A stretch of DNA of 64,000 nucleotides from Orientallactaga sibirica (Eukaryota; Chordata; Mammalia; Rodentia; Dipodidae): positions 13,414,501 to 13,478,500 of the forward strand of contig JAEOAD010000048.1 of assembly GCA_036365145.1 (NCBI GenBank), given 5' to 3'. Of this stretch, positions 56,985 through 64,000 are shown one piece after another. Position 1 is the first letter of the stretch; each line of letters starts with the position of its first letter. The notes below the pieces were generated by a model. That model searched no databases. It was not told where the DNA came from and saw nothing but the letters and a program-made list of their open reading frames with translations. The position numbers and the translations under genes are program-made.

Positions 56985-57065
56985 ATTCTGTGACAGAACA
57001 CCTGGTGAGTATGTGTGAGGCTTGGGTTTGATCCCAGCCAATGCACAAGTGTATTCACGTGCACA
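56985..57065 (+). repeat. ID-like fragment
   Basis: tgtgtgaggcttgggtttga, tcccagccaatgcac follow the ID core B-box side. Confidence 0.45.
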
Positions 57066-57147
57066 CAGGAGAGAGAGGTGGATTGGGGTAGACTGCAAGG
57101 CTGCACACACCTTGGTCATCGTGCCTCGATAATAATGAAGCCCCGTG

Positions 57148-57485
57148 TGCTGGTTGGAACTGATGTCCTCCATAAACTCACGTGATCTGAGTGCTTGGTC
57201 CTCAGCTCATGGCAGTTTGGGAGGTGGACCTTGCTGGGGGAATTGTGTTACTGGGGGGCAGGCTTAGGGCCTTATAGCCAGCTCCCCTGCTAGAGGTTGG
57301 CTCACTCTCCTGCCGCTGTTGTCCACCTGATGTTGTCCAGGAGCTGATGTCCGGCCTGTGCTCGACCAGCTTCCCTGCCATCATGAAGCGGAACCTCGAG
57401 ACTGGAAGCCAAAATAAAAATCTTTCTTTTCATCAGCTGCTTTTGTCAGGTGTTTTGTCCCAACAATGAGAAGGGAACTATAACA
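57148..57485 (+). repeat. MaLR-type solo LTR
   Basis: Sense strand: tgctggttggaactgatgtc, ggcagtttgggaggtggacc, gccttatagccagctccc, then gaagccaaaataaaaatctt and the end gggaactataaca. TG...CA ends, AATAAA near the 3' side, 338 bp. No clear TSD and no viral coding part. Confidence 0.8.
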
Positions 57486-57547
57486 CGTCACATAATCGAC
57501 AGAATGAAACAGGGTGTTATGGTTTCAGGAAGGTCCTTGAACCCCAA

Positions 57548-58320
57548 ATCCTAGGTTCTTGTCTACTTTTAACCAAAAAAATTAGATAAAATAAGACAGA
57601 AGGATAATTATTAAATTATTATATCGATTGAGGGAAGTACAGAACCAAGGGAAGGAAAACACGCGGTCTGAGAGCTCACATGGTGGGCCTGGAAGAAATG
57701 TAAAAAGAGAGTTACAGAGGAGAGAAAAGAAAGAACAAGCTCCTGCCATGCGGAGGGCAGGAGGGGCAAAGAGCCCGTGTGGGAGTAAGGGTCAGGGGTT
57801 CAAGACGAGGGGACACTCACCAGAACCTGGAGGTTCATGAGTGATGAACGGGCTGCCAAGAGAAGTTGCCCTCCCTGGTAAACACGTTTATAACCTTATG
57901 GTGGTGGCCCTACCTTCCCGCTCAGGTGAGCCAGAGAGATAGCTGGTTGGTTTGAGTTAGGGGCTGTCTCAGGAAGAGGCCAGCCATGACCCCAAGTTCT
58001 GGGGACTGAACTTGACCAACCACCCTAGGAAAGGACCTCCCTCCCAGGAGGGGCCCAGGTTGTTTGTGGAAAAGCAGATCTAGGGAAGAGATAAGAAGTC
58101 AGAACATTCTGGATCTCTATCAAGTGCAACCTGCAGAGGGCAGACATTCCTGCCTTTGCTTTCAGGGGCCCAGGCACCCTCACTGCCTAATAAAGCTCCC
58201 CGACCCCCTCTCAAATGCACCCCTGTATCTGCTGTTGTCTGCACAGCCTAGCACAGATAGTCATTGAGTACTGGAACAAAACAACATTGCCATGTTGTCA
58301 TTTTTTTTCTTAGATTGCTA
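57548..58320 (+). other. Unassigned block, LTR-like at its 3' end
   Basis: Ends with actgcctaataaagctcccc and a CT/TG-rich 70 bp, a common LTR poly(A)/U5-like layout. The rest is not recognised. Confidence 0.3.
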
Positions 58321-58349
58321 GAACTATGAGTATTAATGTTAATATTTCT

Positions 58350-59158
58350 TTTTTAATTTTTATTTATTTATTTTTTTATTTTTTGAGAGAGACACAGAGA
58401 GAGACAGAGAGAAAGGGAGAGGAAGACAGATAGAGATGGACGTGCCAGCAGCCTCTCAGCTGCTGTGAACGAAATCCAGATCCGTGCGCCCCCTTGTGGT
58501 CAAGTGTGGCATTGCGCCCTTGCATCACTTTGCATCTGGCTAAACGTGGGACCTGGAGATTGGAACTGCTGGAGATTGGAACTAGCGTTCTTAGGGTTAG
58601 CAGGCAGGCACCTTAACCGCTAAGCCATCTCACCAGCCCAATTTTTATTTTTTTATTGACAACTTCCATAATTGTAGATAATAACCCATGGTAACTCCGT
58701 CCCTCCCCCCACTTTCCCCTTTGAATCTCCACTCTCCATCATATCCCCTCCTCCTCTCAGTGAGTCTCTCTTTTATTTTGATGTCATGATCTTTTCCTCC
58801 TATTATGATGGTCTTGTGTAGGTAGTGTCAGACACTGTGAGGTCATGGATATCCAGGCCATTTTGTGTCTGGAGGAGCACATTGTAAGGGGTCCTACTCT
58901 TCCTTTGGCTCTTACATTCTTTCCGCCATTTCTTCTGCAATTGACCCTGAGCCTTGGAAAGTGTGTTAGAGATATTTCAGTGCTGAGCACTCCTCTGTCA
59001 CTTCTTCTCAGCACCATGATGCCTTCTGAGTCATCCCAAGATCACTGCCATCTGAAAAGAGAAGCTTCTCTAACCAAAAGAGACAGTAGCATTAATATAT
59101 GGGTAAGGACATTAAGAGAAGTGCTTACTGGGCAGTTTGATGAGCATAGTATATATAT
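58350..59158 (-). repeat. 5'-truncated L1 insertion
   Basis: Antisense L1 3' UTR: T-rich reversed tail, attgacaacttccataattg, reversed G-rich tract (ccgtccctccccccactttc), then 450 bp. 17-bp TSD ttaatgttaatatttct (58333-58349) / ttaatgctaatatttct (59159-59175), one mismatch. Its tail was later hit by a SINE. Confidence 0.85.
58366..58639 (-). repeat. tRNA-derived SINE with duplicated B box
   Basis: ctggagattggaact occurs at 58553-58567 and 58569-58583, i.e. two copies of the B-box segment. gcgcccccttgtggtcaagt marks the variant. TSD aatttttattt at 58355-58365 and 58640-58650. Confidence 0.93.
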
Positions 59159-59408
59159 TTAATGCTAATATTTCTATGCAGTGAAGTTAATATTTTATAC
59201 CCAATATATAAACATATTACAAATAGCAAGAAACATAATATTTTATCCTGCAAATGTTAAATCATTAAAGATAGATTCATTAAGGTGAAGCATTTTAAAA
59301 ATAAAGGAAAACTATATAAAATTAAAAAACATTTAACTGTGTATACTTTAAAGTAAAATGATATGTGTCAATCTTTTCCAAGTTCAACCTTAAAAAAAAA
59401 TCTAACTG

Positions 59409-59565
59409 TCTGGACGTGGTGGCGCATGCCTTTAATTCCAGCTCTCTGGGAGGCAGAGGTGGGAGGATCGCTGTGAGTTTGAGGCCACCCTGAGACTACA
59501 TAGTGAATTCCAGGTCAGTCTGGGCTACAGTGAGAGACCCTATCAGGACAAACAACAACAACAAC
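59409..59565 (+). repeat. B1 SINE
   Basis: ctggacgtggtggcgcatgc, (CAA)n tail. Perfect TSD aaaaatctaactg at 59396-59408 and 59566-59578. Confidence 0.95.
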
Positions 59566-59612
59566 AAAAATCTAACTGGCTCATTCCTACTATTTAATTT
59601 AAAAATATTTTT

Positions 59613-59755
59613 GAGCTGGGCGTGGTGGTACACGCCTTTAATCCCAGCACTCGGGAGGCAGAGGTAGGAGGATCTCTGTGAGTTTGAGGCCACCCTGAGA
59701 ATACATAGTGAATTCCAGGTCAGCCTGAACTAGAGCGAGACCCTACCTCTAAAAA

Positions 59756-59792
<37 letters not shown>
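59613..59792 (+). repeat. B1 SINE with (CA)n grown from its tail
   Basis: gagctgggcgtggtggtaca to accctacctctaaaaac, then about 18 CA units (59757-59792). Confidence 0.94.
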
Positions 59793-59798
<6 letters not shown>

Positions 59799-60017
59799 GG
59801 CTGAAAATTTTGCAACCATTTTTAAACCAGGAAAAACACCTCACATAAGTGGAGAAACTATGAGAAGTTAGCTCACTCCAGATACTTCAGACTCCACCTT
59901 CAAAGAATCTCATGTCCTGCCTTGTCCTTGGAAGATTCTCTTTACATAACTACTTGAGGCTTTTGGCAGGGGGGACGGGGCTTGAGTGGTTAGGCACAAC
60001 TGTCAAAATATAATCTT

Positions 60018-60233
60018 TAAATTTCGTTTTTTTTTTTATTATTATTTTTAATTTATTGAAAGAGTGGGCAGGGAGAGAGAGAATGGGCACACGAGGGCCT
60101 CCAGCCACTGCAAAGGAACTCCAGATGCATGCACTGTCTTGTGCATCCGGCTTATATAGGTCCTGGGAAATTGATCCTGGGTCCTTTGGCTTTGCAGGCA
60201 AGTGCCTTAATTGCTAAACCATCTCTATGGCCC
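60018..60233 (-). repeat. tRNA-derived SINE
   Basis: Antisense. Perfect TSD caaaatataatctt at 60004-60017 and 60234-60247. Confidence 0.95.
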
Positions 60234-60380
60234 CAAAATATAATCTTGATGGTAAGTTCTAGTTTGTTTCATAAAAAAGCATGAGTTTTATCTCTACCCT
60301 TTTTGTTTGATCATCTGTAGATACAGATTCCAAGTTTCCATATCCACTTCAATAATATTCTATTATTTTGCTAAATAAGT

Positions 60381-60550
60381 TTATTTTTATTTTTTTATTC
60401 TTGTTTTTCCAATATAGGGTCTCACTCTAACCCAGGCTGACTTGGAATTCACTATGTAATCTCAGGCAGGGTGGCCTTGAACTCACAGCAATCCTCCTAC
60501 CTCTGCCTCTCAAGTGCTGGGATTAAAGGTGTGTACCACCATGCCCAGCT
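60381..60550 (-). repeat. B1 SINE
   Basis: Antisense; small extra segment (ctcaggcagggtggcc). Confidence 0.92.
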
Positions 60551-60633
60551 AGGCTAGGTCAATTTTTATTGGAATAATATATAGTCTTTCCATAAAAGTT
60601 TTTCCTCCCCTTATGCCTTCTAGAAGGGAGCTT

Positions 60634-60715
60634 TGGGCTGGAAATGTCACTCAGTGGTAAAATGCTTGCTTGGCATATGCAAAGCCTGGTTCCAGCCCTA
60701 CCCCACTCCACAAAA
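60634..60715 (+). repeat. ID-like SINE
   Basis: gggctggaaatgtcactcag, tgcttgcttggcatatgcaa, tggttccagccctacccc. Confidence 0.7.
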
Positions 60716-60756
60716 ATTGCAGCTTTGGTTCCATTTGGAAACAAAAATGGGGTGGG

Positions 60757-61006
60757 GGCTGGAGAGATGGCTTAGCAGTTAAGGCGCCTGCCTCCTAAGC
60801 CTAAGAATGCTGGTTCCAATCTCCAGTGGTTCCAATCTCCAGGTCCCAGTTTAGCCAGATGCAGTGATGCAAGGGCACAATGCCGCACTTGACCACAAGG
60901 GGGCACACGCATCTGGATTTAATTTGCAGCAGCTGAGAGACTGCTGGAGCGCCGGCCCATCTCTGTCTTTCTCTCTCTCTCTCTCTCCAAAAAAAAGAAA
61001 AAAAGT
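60757..61006 (+). repeat. tRNA-derived SINE with duplicated B box
   Basis: tggttccaatctccag is present in tandem at 60811-60826 and 60827-60842. acttgaccacaagggggcac as in the 52216 copy. TSD tggggtgg at 60749-60756 and 61007-61014. Confidence 0.94.
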
Positions 61007-61238
61007 GGGGTGGAATTATCTGAGGTCTTCAGATATAACACAAGCCCCACTCAGTTTGTTTAAATATTAAAAGAAGTTTCACCATGGCATTCATGATCTC
61101 ACAGTGGCTGTCACTACCTTCATAAAATAAGAAAGCAAAAAAAAAAAAAAAATGAAGACAAGAAAATGGAAGAGGGACTAGATGTAAAGAAGGGGTTCAG
61201 TGAAGGGGGTAGAGAGGAAGAATAAAAGAAGGTAATGG

Positions 61239-61470
61239 GGCTGGAGAGATGGCTTAGCAGTTAAGGCACTTGCCTGTGAAGCCTGAGGACCCAGGTTCAA
61301 CTCTCCAGATCCTATGTTAGCCAGATGCACAAAGGTGAGGCAAGTGCAAGGTCACACATACCCACTAGGCGGTGCAAGTGCCTGAAATTTGATTTCAATG
61401 GCCGAGGCTCTGGTGCGCCAATTCTCTGTGTGTCTCTCTCTTGTTCTCTCTAAAATAAAAAAAAGAAAAA
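61239..61470 (+). repeat. tRNA-derived SINE, long-insert variant
   Basis: caaaggtgaggcaagtgcaa then a cactaggcggtgcaagtgcc block. TSD aaggtaatgg (61229-61238) / aaggtagtgg (61471-61480). Confidence 0.94.
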
Positions 61471-61599
61471 AAGGTAGTGGGAGGGGATTATGATCAAGGT
61501 GCATTACATACATGTAATATGTATATGTGTGTATATATATATATGAAGGTTATCAATAAAAAGGTTTAAAAAAAGTTTCACCAACAAAATCAAATACAA

Positions 61600-61790
61600 G
61601 ACTGAAGAGATAGCTCAGTGGTTGATGCTTGCCTGCGAAGCCTAAGGACCCAGGTTCGATTCACCAGTACCCACATAAAGCCAGATGTACAAGGTGGCAC
61701 ATGCATCTGGAGTTGTTTGCCATGGCTAGATGCCCTGGCGCACCCATTCTCTCTCTCTTTCTCTCACAGTCTCTCAAATAAATAAAAAAC
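61600..61790 (+). repeat. tRNA-derived SINE
   Basis: gactgaagagatagctcagtg, intact B box aggttcgattcaccag, CT segment, AAATAAATAAA tail. 61791-62410 shows nothing else. Confidence 0.93.
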
Positions 61791-62418
61791 ACATACAGTT
61801 CAGGACTCAAAACGAGAGCCTGAATGACAGTCTACTAGCTCGCATCAATGCTGCTGTTTTGCATTCATTCAAAACCATTCCTTCTGTCTGCCAAGTCTGC
61901 TGGCAACCATTAAGGATGAATGGAGACAACACATTATTACCTTTGCCCTTGAGAAAGAAGGAGGTGTGAAAGGTCAGCGATGGCCAAAGGAGATTTGTAC
62001 TTGGAGAGTAAAAGAACTAATTACTAGAGGATAGGGGTCCAGCCAAAGTTGTCTGAGGACTCAAAAAAGTAACCAAGAAAATAAGATGTGGTCTTGACAG
62101 AAAAATGAGTGAACACAAGGCTGGGACAAGAAAGAGCTTTGACTAGTCCAAGAATGGTCCCCACACCTGATGCCATGCGAGAGAGCAGGAGGCGGTCATG
62201 GGACAAGGATAGGAGTTAGGAGGAGGCACAACAGGCAGAACTTTGTCTGAAGGGCACTGAGTACCACTGCAGGATTTTGAGCAGGAAAGTGATATAATCT
62301 GCTTTTCAAAGGATCTCTGTGGACAGCTAGTGGGAGGAGGCAAGAGAGGGGATCGTGAAGATAGCTCGGAGGCTCCTGCCATCTACCAAATGAGGCATGA
62401 TGGTGGCTTTGACATGAT

Positions 62419-62647
62419 TTTTTTGTTTATTTTTATTTATTTATTTAAGAGTGACAGACAGAGAAAGAAGCAGAGAGAGAGAGAGTGAGAATGGGCACAC
62501 CAGGGCCTCCAGCCACTGCAAACGAACTCCAGACGCATGAGCCACCCTGTGCATCTGGCTAAAGTGGGTACTGGGGAATCGAGCCTTGAACTGGGCTTCT
62601 TAGGCTTCATAGGCAAACCCTTAACTGCTAAGCCATCTCTCCAGCCA
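62419..62647 (-). repeat. tRNA-derived SINE
   Basis: Antisense. TSD gacatgat at 62411-62418 and 62648-62655. Confidence 0.94.
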
Positions 62648-62925
62648 GACATGATATATTTTGAAGTATGGCCAGCAGCACTTGCTACTGGGCTATAGAT
62701 AAAAAGAGAACAGAAATACAATAGTGCAGGATGGTACACAGCATCCCGAAGCTTCGGGGAAGCACGGGGTGCTGGTATTGCTCAACCAGACACATAGAAG
62801 TGGGAGGACCAGATCCCGGCAGAGGGAGCTGCTTCTAGGGCTCTGTCTGGAAATCTTTATGTGAGATACTGATGATTCATCTAAGCAGGAATACTGGCAA
62901 GTGATGTGACTTAAGGAGAAAGAAA

Positions 62926-63049
62926 GCCCGGCGTGGTGGCGCACGCCTTTAATTCCAGCACTGCAGAGGCAGAAGTAGGAGGACCCCTGTGGGTTCGAGG
63001 CCAGCCTGGGACTACAGAGTGAGTTCCAGAACAGAGAGAGGAGAAAAAG

Positions 63050-63099
<50 letters not shown>
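62926..63099 (+). repeat. B1 SINE, 3'-altered, with (GA)n
   Basis: gcccggcgtggtggcgcacg; after gagtgagttccag the B1 3' end is lost and a (GA)n run of about 24 units (63052-63099) follows. 63100-63575 shows no feature. Confidence 0.92.
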
Positions 63100-63102
<3 letters not shown>

Positions 63103-63575
63103 AGAGAAGGTGGGTGCTATAAGAGGGGCCCAGGACCAGTCCTTGAAAGGGCAGGAAGTAGAGGCAAAGGCAGTATTGTGTGGTGACTCCAAGAGATCAG
63201 AGGGTAGCGCTGCAAGAAGAGTGGGTCCAGTGTCCAGAGAAGAACCTAATGTCCCCTCTGGAGTTGGCAGTAGGGACGTGGTTGGAGAGGAAGTGCAGAC
63301 GGCCTTGGTGGAGAGCTCTTTGGAAAGCTTTTCCAGTTAGCTAGGCACAGGTGTACAGCCCAGGGCCCGGCACTGCCAGGAAGAAAGATTCATTTCCCAG
63401 CCTGCCCCTCAGCCTGGAAACTTCTCCAAGCAGCAAAAAGCACCTTCCTGCAGGTCAGCCCTGCCTTTCCCCTAATTGTCTCTGAGAGGGTTGAAGTGAG
63501 AAGGAACCGCTTGCTTCTCACCTCTATGATAGACACCTGGGAGTTGTGCTGCTCAGCTCCACTTAAAAAAATGGG

Positions 63576-63790
63576 AGGCTGGAGAGATGGCTCAGCAGTT
63601 AAGGCACTTGCCTGCAAAGCCAAAGAACTCAGGTTTGATTCCCCAGGACCCACATAAGTCAGATGCACAACGTGGCGCATGCACCTGGAGTTCATTTGCA
63701 GTGGCTGGAGGGCCTGGCACACCATTCTCTCTCTATCTGCCTCTCTCTCTCTCTCTATCTGCCTCTCTCTCTCTCTCTCTCTCTCTCAAA
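63576..63790 (+). repeat. tRNA-derived SINE
   Basis: aggctggagagatggctcag; duplicated CT block (ctatctgcctctctctctc twice). Confidence 0.93.
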
Positions 63791-63868
63791 TGAGATGGCT
63801 TAATGGTTGACACGTGCCTGAAAAGCCTAAGGACCCAGGTTTGATTCCTCAGTCCCCACACAGTACAC
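63791..63868 (+). repeat. tRNA-derived SINE head fragment
   Basis: gagatggcttaatggttgac to aggtttgattcctcagtccc, then loses similarity; directly after the preceding SINE. Confidence 0.85.
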
Positions 63869-64000
63869 TCAGACTGTCCACACCCCCCAGAGAGCATCCA
63901 GCCGGCAGGCAGAGACTGTCCTCATCTGCTGTTAAGCACACAAGTCACCATCCACACTGTTTATTCTTTTCTGCAAGCATGATGCGTGACGGGGTCATGG

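Noticed and set aside
1453..63868. tRNA genes, because A and B boxes are present at many places
   Set aside because: Every case is the head of a dispersed SINE with body, CT segment and tail; none folds as a full tRNA with a proper terminator.

Overview
This is a nuclear genomic window from a rodent. It carries many copies of a 7SL-derived B1 SINE, a few ID-like elements, B4-type (tRNA/B1) dimers and a very abundant tRNA-headed SINE beginning ggctggagagatggcttag. That tRNA-headed family, with its CT-rich 3' part and AAATA-type tail, is the form I remember from jerboas (Dipodidae, e.g. Jaculus). I therefore infer a dipodid rodent: rodent is near certain, family moderately so.

The only gene I can establish is Ubl3 (ubiquitin-like 3, membrane-anchored ubiquitin-fold protein) on the + strand. 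Coding exons 2-5 lie at 31220-31328, 34982-35068, 39608-39685 and 39977-40029, all with GT/AG borders and compatible phases. They encode residues 10-117 of the usual 117, ending in the prenylation motif CVIL. Exon 1 (the first 9 residues), the promoter and the CpG island are not in the window; 1-31219 is the 3' part of a very long intron 1. The 3' UTR runs from 40030 to a poly(A) signal at 41635-41640 and is free of interspersed repeats, unlike its flanks.

From about 41.7 kb to the end I read the window as intergenic. It holds a candidate processed pseudogene on the minus strand (about 42.6-43.1 kb), several LTR relics, L1 3' ends in antisense, an ancient Tigger-like DNA transposon cut by two SINEs, and a 39-bp GC-rich minisatellite (47.9-48.3 kb).

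Most of the window is layered transposon debris. Many insertions can be ordered in time because target-site duplications (TSDs) are legible: SINE in L1, LTR in SINE, B1 in B4, B4 in MIR. Nothing here looks like an undescribed functional system. The most unusual items are the minisatellite with open frames in all three minus-strand registers, the unidentified retrocopy-like frame, and a SINE variant with a duplicated B box. All repeat family names are from memory and motif reading, not from a database search.
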